Source: Ophiodon elongatus (taxonomy: Eukaryota; Chordata; Actinopteri; Perciformes; Hexagrammidae). Taken from it: 64,000 nucleotides of DNA. The stretch spans positions 706,501 to 770,500 of the forward strand of contig JACSYO010000708.1 of the NCBI GenBank assembly GCA_016806645.1, in the 5' to 3' direction. The stretch's first letter is position 1. Every line of letters starts with the position of its first letter. Below the pieces are notes generated by a model that saw only the letters and a list, made by a program, of their open reading frames with translations, did no database searches and was not told where the DNA came from. Shown here one piece after another: positions 12,648-24,000 of the stretch. Position numbers and translations under genes: made by a program.

Positions 12648-12667
12648 TGGACCACCAGGTGGCGCTC
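12648..12667 (+). promoter_or_regulatory. CTCF-like site
   Basis: GGACCACCAGGTGGCGCTCG closely matches the CTCF core (CCACCAGGGGGCGCTA type). It sits about 270 nt upstream of the ATG of the unrecognised locus, in a local CpG-rich stretch. Binding is inferred from sequence only. Confidence 0.5.
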
Positions 12668-12930
12668 GTAGTTCGCAGATGGCAGGAAGTGCAGCTGTCG
12701 CGAACACTAAAAGAAGACGTTGGTAAACACCGTCTAGTGAAGACAAGGCAGCGCCCTCCATAAACTTTGTTTGGAGGTTAAAGTCTGTTAATATTTCACT
12801 TCCAAACCTCTGTTGGTTTCGATATTCGAGTTCATAACAGGTCAATGTTCCGTCACCAACACTACGTTATCGTCGGGTTATGATTTGCAGGTGAAGTTTT
12901 GAAAACCTCGCGTGCTGTGCTTTGTACAAC

Positions 12931-13549
12931 ATGTTGGAGGATGAAGAGGAAGCTCTGAGAAACTACTGCCGACGGAGAACTGCTCGTGTCCGGGACAAAC
13001 AGCAGCACCTCCGGCAGCAGGAGGAGGAGGAGAAGCACGGAGGAGCCGCGGGGCGGGAGGGGACCGACGGGGAGAGACTAGATATCGCCGGGGGCGAATT
13101 TAGAAATCGCAGGAAATGTCCCCTCCCTCTCCCAGACTGTGCGGCGCGGGAGACCGCACGAACCTCCCACGAGCTCACATGTCAAGGTCCCGAAGTCCAG
13201 ACCGTCCCGCTTCAACTCCTCTCAATGCTGAGGCTCAAAACCTTCAGAGAGGCGATGACGACACGGGTCAGGCGACACGGTCTTGTGTGACTCGTTTATG
13301 TTTTATTTTGTCCTTTTGTTTTTCCGGCCATGCGGGGCTGCTCTGACGCCCCATGTCTCCTCTGGGTTGTGTTCCCGTGTTGTGTCGCAGGAGGAGGAGG
13401 AGCTCCAGGGGCCGGCGGCCTGCAGCGTGTGTGAGCAGCAGCGGGCCGCTCTGGCCTTGAGAAGCTTTATCAGGAGGAAGAAGACACAACTGCAGCTCCA
13501 ACAAACACTGAAGGGCAGACTAAACACACACACACACGCTAAACACTAA
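12931..13549 (+). CDS. unrecognised small coding locus (two or three exons)
   Basis: An open frame starts at ATG 12931 (MLEDEEEALRNYCRRRTARV), very rich in Arg/Glu/Gln and likely helical for the first 40 residues. A donor CGG|GTCAGG at 13266/13267 and acceptor GTCGCAG at 13390/13391 join in phase 0 to EEEELQGPAACSVCEQQRAA, followed by LALRSFIRRKKTQLQLQQTL, a weakly IQ-like basic amphipathic stretch. That frame ends in TAA at 13547-13549 inside an ACAC repeat (164 residues). A third open stretch at 13634-13887 follows a good acceptor (TTCTGTTCCAG), but I see no GT donor to reach it. I cannot name the protein. Likely a real fish gene because of start, splice sites and biased composition, but the 3' structure is unsure. 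Confidence 0.4.
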
Positions 13550-13633
13550 ACACACACACTAAACACACACAAACATTTGTGTCAACTGTCCAGAAGGATT
13601 CTCGGGATTAAACCCACTATTCTTCTGTTCCAG

Positions 13634-13887
13634 GAGTGTGCACCTTTGGGTGGGGAGGGGGGCAGTTGAGGCAACAACGTCTCCTCAAAGCCCATCGAGG
13701 CCCCTCGCCGGATTTCGGGAGGAACTACTCTGTGGAGATGTGCAGGTCACAGCAACCTGAGGTTGCCTTAGCAACGGCTAAGGAACGCAGAGTTGCCCTG
13801 GCAACAGATGAAATGAGGGGTTACCCTGACAAAAAAGCAACTGGAACTCATTTAGAAAGACCTCGCTGTCCTTTTTCAGAGAGATAG
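13634..13887 (+). CDS. possible 3' exon of the unrecognised locus
   Basis: Open after TTCTGTTCCAG to TAG at 13885-13887. It reads GVCTFGWGGGQLRQQRLLKA at the start and has an internal near-repeat of a GTTGCC-containing unit (EVALATAKERRVALATDE). No family recognised. Linking it to the upstream exon would need a rare GC donor (AAGG|GCAGAC) or a different transcript start, so the call is weak. Confidence 0.22.
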
Positions 13888-14764
13888 CTGCAGACGTGAC
13901 AGGCACAGCGTTAATACAATGAAAAGGACAATGTTGTGGAGTCAAACACGTCCCCGTCTCTTTATGTTGACACACAGGATGAACCCGCCCAGTAAACACT
14001 AATCTATATGCTGATGCTGGCTACAGCTACAGCTGTGTTTATGTTCACGCTGCTAAATAACAGAAACAAATGTCTAGCCTTTGTTTTGAGTGTTAAAAAA
14101 AAAAAAGACATGCTAACAAGGTTAGTACAAAACAGCCATTTATTTTGTATCACTGTATTAAAGTTAAACACACAACACTGTTCAGAGCAAATGAGTCTGG
14201 CCCTTTTTCTTTTTTTCTCCCATCTGTGGTCACTTGAACACTGTAAACATTAAAACAACATCGTGTTTTATTTAACTTCAATTATACCTACCCAATTTCT
14301 ATATTGGCACAAAAGAAATACACGACAGACAGCCATGGAAGCACGCATGCATTGCAAAAAATTTGAAGGTACAGTACAATATCTAAGGCAACAAAAAAAG
14401 AAACAATAGCAACATGGGCAAAATTATTTAGACATTTTATCAAGTTCCTTTTTGCATTATTGCAGTTACATGGTTAGGGGCTAGTAAACCTACTACCAAA
14501 GTCATACAGTTACATATAAACATCCAAAGCACTGATAAAACCAAACGACATGAGGACATTACCAGATTCTGCATCCATTTCAGTTTATGACAGTTTATGA
14601 AAAAAGGTACTAAGACAATTTGTTGAAGTTGGGACTGCGGAAATTGTCCTGACGCACAGATCTGTGATTTCAGCCGTACGTTGTGATGTACATGGCTGAT
14701 CTTAGATCAGCGTATTGGACCAGGTCCCTTTTAAACCCCACTGAAGCTGAAGGTAAAGTAGGAT
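13888..14764 (-). other. zc4h2 3' UTR and short intergenic gap
   Basis: Lies between the stop of the unrecognised plus-strand locus and the zc4h2 stop. The zc4h2 side is AT-rich 3' UTR. The two genes face each other, tail to tail. Confidence 0.5.
14139..14144 (-). terminator. polyadenylation signal AATAAA (minus strand), zc4h2
   Basis: TTTATT on the plus strand reads AATAAA on minus, about 620 nt downstream of the zc4h2 stop codon. It is a candidate transcript end; other AT-rich candidates exist nearby. Confidence 0.35.
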
Positions 14765-17700
14765 CTACTCATCGGGCTTCCTCTTGGGCTTCTTTGGGTT
14801 GCGGGAGCGGCTCTTGGCCTTGCACAATGGGCAGATGGGAGCATTACGGTGAATCTGCTGGTGGCAGGACAGGCAGGCCTGGAGAGAAGGGGGGGAGGGG
14901 AGAGAGAAATTAAGAGCAATCACTTCACATTATGTCTTCCTCGCTGTGTTGTAGAGATGAGCATCTTTGTCAGATGGTATGCGGGTATGTCTGACTAAGC
15001 TTATTCATCTTTATTCTTTATTTATCTTTGGGGTGGTGTCCGAGTTCTAACCAGGAGCCGATTACATCTTGGAAAGTCACGGGGCTTTGTCATGACCGCG
15101 AACAAACCACAAAGTGCAGCTTAATTAACAACTCAGGTCTTAACTGAACTGCTGCTTTGTTTTTTATAGGTCAGACCGTTCAACAACTACTCAAACTTGG
15201 AAAAGAGATGCCTTTCTGTAACGGTTGGGGCTATTTTAGGTCAGTCGGAGCAATACCTTCATGGGCGGGGGCTGCTGTCTGAAGGTGGCCGTCTGGCGTG
15301 CATCTTGCTTCCTGGAAACCTGAAGCTGCTGTGCTGCCGCCGCCGCGGCAGCGAGGGATTCTGGGATGGCGGGCTCATGCGGCTCCTTCTGCCACTCCGC
15401 TTTCTGCTTCTCAAAGTAACTGTTCAAAGAGAAGAAAAGAAGAGAGAAACCTGGCTAGCTGTGATACTTATTTAGAGTTTATGAATCATATCACAGTTGA
15501 GATTATCCCATCTACTCTGTGTATCAAGAGATATGGAGTGGCAAAACCAAGTATAAAAGGAGGCTAAAATTGGAGAACATTATCGTCAGTCTCGCACGTC
15601 CCCTTTATATGTACAACTCTGAGCAAAAGTACTTCCATTGTGAGAGTGTTTGTCTGCTCGCATGCGAGTGTGACCGTGAGTGCGGAGGGCTGGGAAAGAA
15701 ATGTGGCCTTGGACTTTATGCCTCACTGGCCCATTTTCAAAATAAAAAAGTGATATCCCATTTCTTTAGGGCTCTCTGGTTTCTCTCAAAATAGGTTTGC
15801 GATAGAGTCGAGCATTAACAGAACAAATGTAATGGGTTTGTATTCCCTGTGACCGTGATTCACCGAAGCACCAATAAACCCATTCAACATTTCAAGTGGC
15901 TTTGATATGGATTATATGTCCTTCTTGTCCTAATAAGGGTTCACATTTAAGTTGGATCCGTTTGCTACTACAGAGGTGTGAAGTGCCGGTTATTCGGGCC
16001 GACGTCTTCCAATTCACTGTCGCAGCACATCTTAAAATGTGCCGTGATTTAAGTGTCTGTTAATTCGTTTTCTGCCACCAAAATGTGCACGTTTTAACAT
16101 CTCCCAGGTGTCATGCGTCCGTCGAAGAAGAAAAAGCAATACTTAAAGTCAGAACTTTCTAACTATCTCGTAAACTCAGGGGAAAACGTCCGCCGAGAAG
16201 GAAAAGAGAGACGCTGACCACCTGGCCGAATGAACTCATCATCCGAGCTTCCACAACAGGACGCGGCCAAACTGACAAGCCGGCCTGCCAACAATGCGGT
16301 CAGCGTGCCGAGCAGCGGTGGTCCAGCATAACTTTCTCCAAACTTGGGCTCTTCATTTGTAAAGACAATTTCAATTTTACAGCACATAAAGTATCCCGTA
16401 TACCAAATGAGGTGAGAAATAACAACACATTTTGAAATGCCAGACAGTAAAACCTGTGAGGAAGGGACCTAAATCAACTGGCAGAAACATGACAGGCAAA
16501 CTGGGTCTATGTTTCCGTCTGTAAAAAAATATCTGACATAAAAAGCACATTTTCAACAACCGTCCTAAACGTGCACTTGAAACGTGCACTACACCCTCGA
16601 TCCCATTAAACAACCCCGATCAGGAATAAACTAGTAGTGGCCATCGTCTCAGATTTGCTTCATAGTAAACTGTTCAATCCTAATATCTTTCCCTGTTGAA
16701 GGATGTCCGACTGCACTTTGAGGATAATGGGACACTCTGAAGCTTCACAATGGATTTATTGCTCAGCAGTTTCTGAAGACACAGAATCTTAAAAGGAACG
16801 GAGGGAGAAATTAAGATGGACAGGAATTTCTGAAAAGGCTGACAGAGCTCAAGAGACCATCAGATACTTCCCTGTGAGCTTTAAATTAATCAGATGTCCT
16901 CCACATTACCACCAAGACACATCAAAGACCTCTTGTGAGTAAAAATATTGAGTATTTTTTTTAGCATTTTGATCTGATCAAATGCTGTTAAATCAACTCA
17001 TGGTCTTAATTTGATTACTCTGTATTTGTGTGCATGCGTGTAAGCGTAGTCAGTGTGTAACTGGAAATATTTGTTAATTTCTTTTCTCTATAACTTCACT
17101 GTTCATTTTGCACTAAAGTTCTTAATAAAATCAGAAAATACTCATACTTAATACTAATGTAGTATACTAATATATTAATTATAGTATTTAATTCACACAG
17201 GAGTATACAAAAGTAGGCTTTACCATGCGGTTATTTTTTATATAGACAATTTATTTATTGAATTACTAGAAAACATGCTAGTTTGTTATATATCTCGTTA
17301 TCAAAATATGGAAAGAGCTATATTTGGGTGGAAGATTTTGGCCATATCGGCCAGCCCTAGCCCAAAAACCATTACAATACCTTGAGATAATCAAATTAAC
17401 TAGCTGTCAATAGTTTACATTGGGGCTAAGAAAGCCTTTCCATAACATTCCGTGATAAATAAATAAGAAAAATATTAAAATCAGACAAATTATTCGGGTT
17501 CTTCCAGACCACTGATTACCAGAAGATCATGTCCCACTCAAAGAATATTCCCTTTAAGGGCGTTTTCATGTTAGGTATGATGGATTCGTACCGTGCCTAA
17601 GTCCGATTCCACCCCCCATCACATTATAGTTATTGTTCCATACCCCAAGTGCACCATCCTCTATGCCACATGAAATATTCATGACCATTGTGTTTATGAT

Positions 17701-18463
17701 GAAGTTGCAAAAAGACAAAAGTTCCATATCCAAAATATATATATTTTTCAAGGTATTGTATCAAAGACCGAAATCCCACAATTGTTTGAACACTAATACT
17801 GACACTGCTAATAGATAAAGGAGTAATATGATAAACCAGTACTTCCTTTGATTCCTAAGATATAGCGATGCAGTGTTCTACGCAGACTGGATGACAAAAA
17901 ATATACTTGGGACTAGAATTGGACTTCCACAAAATGACTTGTGAGCATCTCTGTCCCTCACCACCCAACAGAACGGTCAGTAAACCATTATTTATAATCC
18001 TGTTTGCGATTACTCATGTTCAATTGCACAATGTTATGCTTGTTACGTGTTACTGTGGTCAAAGTGCATTTGAATCTGAAGGCAGAAATCGGATGAATTC
18101 TCTGCTATTTACCTAATTCAGTCTGTCGCGACTGACGTGTACATGTTATTGAAATTATACTCTGGATTCACTTCATTTTTTAGTAACTGTCAACATAAAT
18201 TATTCTGTTAAAATCAAGTTTTGAAGTATGTACTCTTAACACTTACATCATCAACAGTCAATTTTGTATTTTTGGGGGGTAATGAACAAATCCTAATGTA
18301 ATACAGAAGCATTTATGGGACCTCGGTGTACTACAAGGCTCCATTCTTGGACCATTTTTCTTTGTGGATGCTAAACTTACATGTACTTGTGGCCTAAAAG
18401 TAAAATAAAATAAAATAAATTATATTATATGAAATTAACCAATATACTTTCTATGTGTATGTG

Positions 18464-18514
<51 letters not shown>

Positions 18515-18741
18515 AATATACGTGTGAATATGTGAAAAAGCACAATGGAAATTAAGTTGAAATAAAACCTGTTCATCACATGCCGAAGTGTTCCATACAC
18601 ATGTTGAAAAAGTTATTTTGCATATATCTGAAGAGGCAAATATTCCGCTGTAAAGAGACCTAAAACTTGGTCGTAAGTGCACTGTAAATACAATGAAGCA
18701 AAACATTTCCAAAATAATTTCACTGTACCTTGCATGCATTT

Positions 18742-18784
<43 letters not shown>

Positions 18785-20046
18785 TTTGTTTGTGTGTGTA
18801 TACTGACTCCAGGGAGAGCTTCTCCTCTTCTTCGTTCAGGTTCGGGAGTCTGTGTAGGCCTAAAGTCATCCTGAGGGCATCAACGTGCTCCTTCAGAGGT
18901 TTGTACTCGTCATGCAGGCGTCGAGTTGTTTCTAGCAGCTTATTCAGATCATTCTCTGACTGCTTGATGGTGCTCTCCATCTGAGAGGAGAGGAATTTGT
19001 ATTTCAGAAGTACACAAGGAAACAAAACAGGGACTGAAATTGCATTTACTATATCTTTGCTATGTGTTGTCGATCTAGCATCGCCGTTCTCAAGAGCTGT
19101 TGCTAACTTGTACTCGTCTCCGTTTCTGAACGTAGGACTCGCTCACCACATTTATGTCTGCGTGGATGAGCCGCAGCTCCTCCACGTGTGCCATTTTCTC
19201 CTGTAGGAGCAGATCCATCTCTTGTTTGTACTCTTTCAGGTGCTTCTCCTCGGACTCCAGAGCATCAAACTCAACCTTAAGACGAGACTTGATCTTCTGC
19301 ATCTGGACAGTCTTGTTCCTGCAGACAGTGGCACAGACAACAGAGACAGCAGCTGTCAGGGCTGTTTCTCTCACAGACGCAAACAAAAAGGGGAGATTTC
19401 CCCCCCTCACAACAACAGCAAGATCTAAAACACTTTTATTTCCTCTCCCATCTGCCATGCAGTGCTTTGAATTTGTACACAATTGTGAATAACCTCCCAG
19501 ACGTGATGCGTTGCTATTAAGCAGAATTAAGTACATGGATTAATGTGACTTGCTATGCACATCTGCTACGCAGTTACTAAGCTAAGAAGGAGACATCAGG
19601 GGGAACAAACACCATTTCCAGATATTGACAGACCGATTCGCCTGCTAGCTAAGCTGCTAGCTTAGCCACAGAAATAATTAGCACCGCACACATCTGGCAT
19701 TTGGTTGATACACATCTGGAACGTTGACACACACGAATGACCGACTGTGCGCCTGAGGCTCCAGCTTCTTTGTGTCCCTGTGTGTCATTCAGCCCGTGGT
19801 GACTGCCTCCCTGCCCCGTCGGAAACAGGCTACAACGTGAATATCAAAAGCCTGTTAGAGAGCAGCAGACTGGCTAATGTCAGCTAGCTGCTCAGTAACA
19901 ATAGCCAAGTCAAGGAGCTCCTCTCGGCCGGCTAACGTTAGCCAAGACACCGTTCATCAAAACGTCCGACAACAACCGGGTTTAAAGTCTGACCGTATTT
20001 CCAAGATGTTTTCCAGCTTGCACATTATTTCTTGTTCGTCCGCCAT
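14765..20046 (-). CDS. zc4h2: zc4h2, zinc finger C4H2 domain-containing protein (5 coding exons, complete)
   Basis: Coding exons on the minus strand, 5' to 3': 20046-19994, 19318-19147, 18980-18808, 15419-15257 and 14878-14765 (stop TAG). All borders are GT/AG and phases match; the join is 675 nt, i.e. 224 residues, the same length I know for human ZC4H2. It starts MADEQEIMCKLENILEIR. Residues about 10-105 form a long coiled coil (KEYKQEMDLLLQEKMAHVEE is typical). An Ala-rich/QQPPP linker follows, and the last exon (residues 188-224) carries the zinc finger ACLSCHQQIHRNAPICPLC, then a basic KSRSRNPKKPKRK tail that could act as a nuclear signal. Known family role: nuclear partner and stabiliser of the E3 ligase RNF220, needed in spinal interneuron and motor development. 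The third intron (15420-18807) is the longest and holds a decayed LINE piece and (TA)n/(TG)n repeats. The gene lies head to head with moesin. Nothing is broken or missing. Confidence 0.95.
18325..18375 (+). mobile_element. decayed LINE reverse-transcriptase fragment
   Basis: One frame reads GVLQGSILGPFFF, clearly related to the GVPQGS(I/V)LGPLLF motif of L2/CR1/Rex-type reverse transcriptases. Only this short piece is recognisable, in intron 3 of zc4h2 and opposite to the gene's direction. Confidence 0.5.
18451..18510 (+). repeat. (TG)n/(TA)n microsatellite
   Basis: GTATGTGTATGTG followed by about 20 TA units, in zc4h2 intron 3. Confidence 0.95.
18746..18800 (+). repeat. (TG)n microsatellite beside zc4h2 exon 3
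   Basis: About 27 TG units with GTTT interruptions, ending only a few bases from the zc4h2 exon 3 donor (exon end 18808). On the zc4h2 transcript it is a (CA)n tract just after the donor. Confidence 0.95.
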
Positions 20047-21073
20047 GGTTCAGCGAGTCCCTCGTCGTTCAGCTGGCCAGCTCAGTTACCCGTAAGGCCA
20101 CGGTGGTCTCCTTGTTGATAATACAAAAAAAACACAATGGACCGTGTGAGCGCGCAAACGAGCGCGCGCCCGCAACGTGAAACCCCGAGGCTACGTGCGG
20201 TGAGTGGCACCGCGCGAGCCCTCTGCCACGCGCAGCTGGGCAACGACGAGAATGAAATAATGAGTAACGTGTCCTTTTACCCCACTCAACTCCACAGGAG
20301 TGTTTACTGTCTCATTGAATTGACAAATGAATTAATAGTTGGAGGGACAGGAAAGAAAAACGACCGAAAAACAGGAAGAAAAAAAAAGGATGTTATGGTC
20401 ATATCTCTACAGCTACAAGTGAATCACAGAGACGAAAATAAACTACTCCAATTATTCAATATCAGACAAAAAACATGTTACAACAGTGACATCAAATTAT
20501 ATGTTGTAATGTATTTATATTCCAGACGTTTATTTAAAAGTATAGCCCTGTGAACTATTGCACACCTCTGTTGTTGAGCAGTTAGCGACAGGCCTACAAA
20601 CCGAACACCATACTAACCCTACAATCACTGTATGCCATAACTTGCACTTAAAACATTAACTCCACAGATTATTAGATTAGCAGAGTGTGCTGGCGCCTTC
20701 ACTGCAACTGGAACACCAGGTGCTGCGGAGTTAGGCCTACGCCTAATTTGTGTACCTCTGTAAATAGATTTGGGAGACGAAGATCAGGCCTAGGTTCTAG
20801 ATAAATGATGCTCAGTTCAAAAACCTAATCAATTTAAGAGGAAAACTCTCCAAAGTGGATGAAGGCTGCCTCTCTCAAAACATGTGGGCCCCCAGGCTGC
20901 CACTGGATTAACTCAGAGAGAAGTAGCCTACTTGGGAGCAATACAATGGTCCATTCTCATTCAGTCATAATCCTTGTCGGTATTGCAAGCAGTTTCATAT
21001 GACTCCGCAGAGAAAAGGCTACGACAAGCACCTCTCTGAAGAAGGTTTTCGGCTACAGATTAAAAAAATACAA
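20047..21073. promoter_or_regulatory. head-to-head intergenic region of zc4h2 and msn
   Basis: About 1 kb separates the zc4h2 ATG (20046, minus) from the putative msn ATG (21074, plus). The zc4h2-proximal 200 nt are CpG-rich (GAGCGCGCAAACGAGCGCGC and similar), as expected for a housekeeping-type promoter. The rest is AT-richer with no obvious TATA. Promoter activity is inferred from position and composition. Confidence 0.5.
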
Positions 21074-21082
21074 ATGTCAACT
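21074..21082 (+). CDS. msn: putative first coding exon of moesin (M-S-T)
   Basis: ATG TCA ACT is followed directly by a strong GTAAGT donor. ERM genes have a tiny first coding exon (MPKT in human moesin) that splices in phase 0 to the (I/V)NVRV exon; phase fits here. The MST sequence differs from the usual MPK start, so another upstream exon cannot be excluded. The 5' UTR probably lies just upstream, within about 20950-21073. Confidence 0.5.
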
Positions 21083-24000
21083 GTAAGTAGCTACCCTTCA
21101 ATTTTACAATAACTTCATTTTTATGTTTGTGTTTCATCTGTGCATTAGTTGTATTGCAACTGTAGCGGCTTGACTGGAGTTTGTGAACCCTCTTTGTTAT
21201 TTAAAAGCTACCAGAAGGTATTGTTCCGTAGCTCCTAACCTTAGAGACTTCTTAGCCAACCACAACGTGTGACGATATCATGCCCAGCTGCCAGATGTTT
21301 CTAATTGGTTGTGTTTGTTGCTCCTGGATTTATTGTGTCTTGTCACGTTATCAAGATAAACAAAACCAAAGCTAATCATTCTTTTCCTGTGTTCATAAAT
21401 ATGCACTGACGCGGTCAGTCTCCAGAGGATGATCAGCAAAGGCTTGCAACAGTTGTACATCATTGTTGTTACTATAATATTAAATTGTATTATTATTATT
21501 ATTATTATGGTTATTAGGGGCACTAATGAAAGCCGGCCTTGTTTTACTAAGCTCTGCATAGTTTATGAGTATTGAAGCCATCCACTTCTCCTCTATTCTG
21601 CTTTTGTTTCTCCTGTTACAAGTCAGTCTCAACAACTGCAGATATGTGTATGTGGTTTGATACCAACATTCCAGATTGACGCTAAATGGGTGTCATTGTT
21701 TTTCACCCAGTCGTTAACGCTCATGTATCATGGAATGAACCCCATGTTCTCAGTTGAGTCTAAAATATACTGTGGGCTTCATCTTTTGATTGTAGTCCCC
21801 AGCAACCTCTTGCGATTGGATGCTCCTGGTTGAACAGAAGAATGTAAGAAACACTCTTTTTGGTCATTTTTCTGTCAAAGAGCCAAGAAATGTAGCATTG
21901 TGTCAAAGAACAAACTAAATGATCACACAATTGGTAGTGCTTTCTTTTTCTTTTTCTTTTTTTTTAAACCAGCTGATATTGTTCTGCATGATCCTTAATG
22001 CTTCTCCAGTGACACAGATGCATGAACAACAGGGATCTGTTTCCTCCTGTGGCTTAGTGTGAGTGCTTTCTCTGGCAGATAAATGTCCGAGTCACTACCA
22101 TGGATGCTGAGCTGGAGTTTGCCATCCTGCCCAGCACGACTGGCAAACAGCTCTTTGACCAGGTACAATGTGCATTACAATGAAGCAGGTGCTTTGACAG
22201 GCAAATGTGTGATTGTGTTCCTCATTGGTATGTTTAGATAGTGAAGACGATCGGGCTGAGGGAGACCTGGTTCTTTGGCCTCCAGTATCAGGACAGCAAA
22301 GGCTTCTCCACCTGGCTCAAGCTGAACAAGAGGGTGAGGAGAATGTCTGCTTGTGCACTTCACATCCCTTGACGGCATAACTTCAATTCCCCCGACATCT
22401 GGATTTAAATGAAGATGTAATCATGCTTATGGTTTTGGTTATGCTACCGTTGCCCCCCATTGAGGCTAATTAATAGGTATTTCTTCATTGCGGCATCCCT
22501 CTGCTGTGGGATGCCGATTCCAGGTGACGGCTCAAGATGTGAAGAGAGACAACCCTTTGTTGATTAAGTTCAGGGCCAAGTTTTACCCAGAGGATGTCAT
22601 GGATGAACTGATCCAGGAGGCAACACAGCGCCTCTTCTTTCTGCAGGTCGGAGATGAGCAAAAGCATATTGTTTTTATTAAGGGATAAATTTGCGACCCT
22701 GAAACATTTGTATTTGATTAGATTTGTATTTGTATAGAATGTATAGGATCATGACCCACTAATTTACTATTGATGTGTGCGAAAACCAAAAACCAAAGAC
22801 TAAAACTGTCTTAACGACCAGTCGGGGTTCCATGATGACTAATGCAGATCCCATTAACCCTCGTGGGTCTTACTTAATGGAGTACATGCCCACAAAAGAG
22901 GGTGCAGGTGCACTGAATTAACACCAGCACACAAATGGTTTCTCTCTCTGTGAGTCGCATCAACGTTAACACCACTGCGTACGAAACGCACAACATCATA
23001 AAACATTTGGGGATTTGTTCCGTTAAAGCGGATCTTTCAGTCTTTTTTTCTGCGCTTTAGGTCAAAGAATGCATCCTAAACGATGACATCTACTGTCCAC
23101 CCGAGACTGCGGTGCTCTTGGCCTCGTATGCGGTCCAGGTCAAACAAGGAGACTACAGGAAAGACTATCACGTTTCGGGATACCTCGCAAGAGAGAAGCT
23201 GCTGCCACAGAGGCACTGAGTCCTATGGCTAGTGTTAACCAAAGTTCAACTTAATTCCAGTATCAGCCATCTGAATTCTAACCGGTGTGTCCTCTTTACT
23301 GATCAAAACCAGGGTTTTGGAGCAGCACAAGCTGAATAAAAATCAGTGGGAGGAAAGAATCCAGGTGTGGCATCAAGAGCACAAGGGACTGCTGAGGTAC
23401 TGCAGTCTTACTTCAAAAAAGCCATTCATGCGTATTTCTTTTTTGTAAGCAGGTGTTTTGTCACTCATTAAATTGCTCCCCACCACAGAGAAGACGCCAT
23501 GGTGGAGTACCTCAAGATAGCCCAGGATCTGGAGATGTACGGGGTCAACTACTTTAACATCAAGAACAAGAAAGGATCAGAGCTGTGGTTGGGGGTGGAC
23601 GCACTGGGGCTGAACATCTATGACAAGAAGGACAAGTAGGCTGCATTTTCAAAATGTCTCTAACAAACCTTTTATTTCTACTTCATTCATGGTCCCCAGA
23701 GGACAACTACTACTGACTTTGTTGAGCCCCTGACCTTCCATTTAGCATTACAATGAGGTTGAATTCTTCCTCTCTTTTTTTTTTTTTTTAAATATCGCAA
23801 CAATTATTGAATGGACTGTGACAAAATGCGATACAGATATCCATGGTCCACAGAGGGTGAATCCTAATGACTTTGGTGATCCCTTCAAGATCCCCTACAG
23901 ACTGAAAAGCACATCTACATTTTGCATGCTAACATGCCAAAACTAAGACGGGGAACACAGTAAACATGCACAGAATCAGCATATACACTATGCACTGTCA

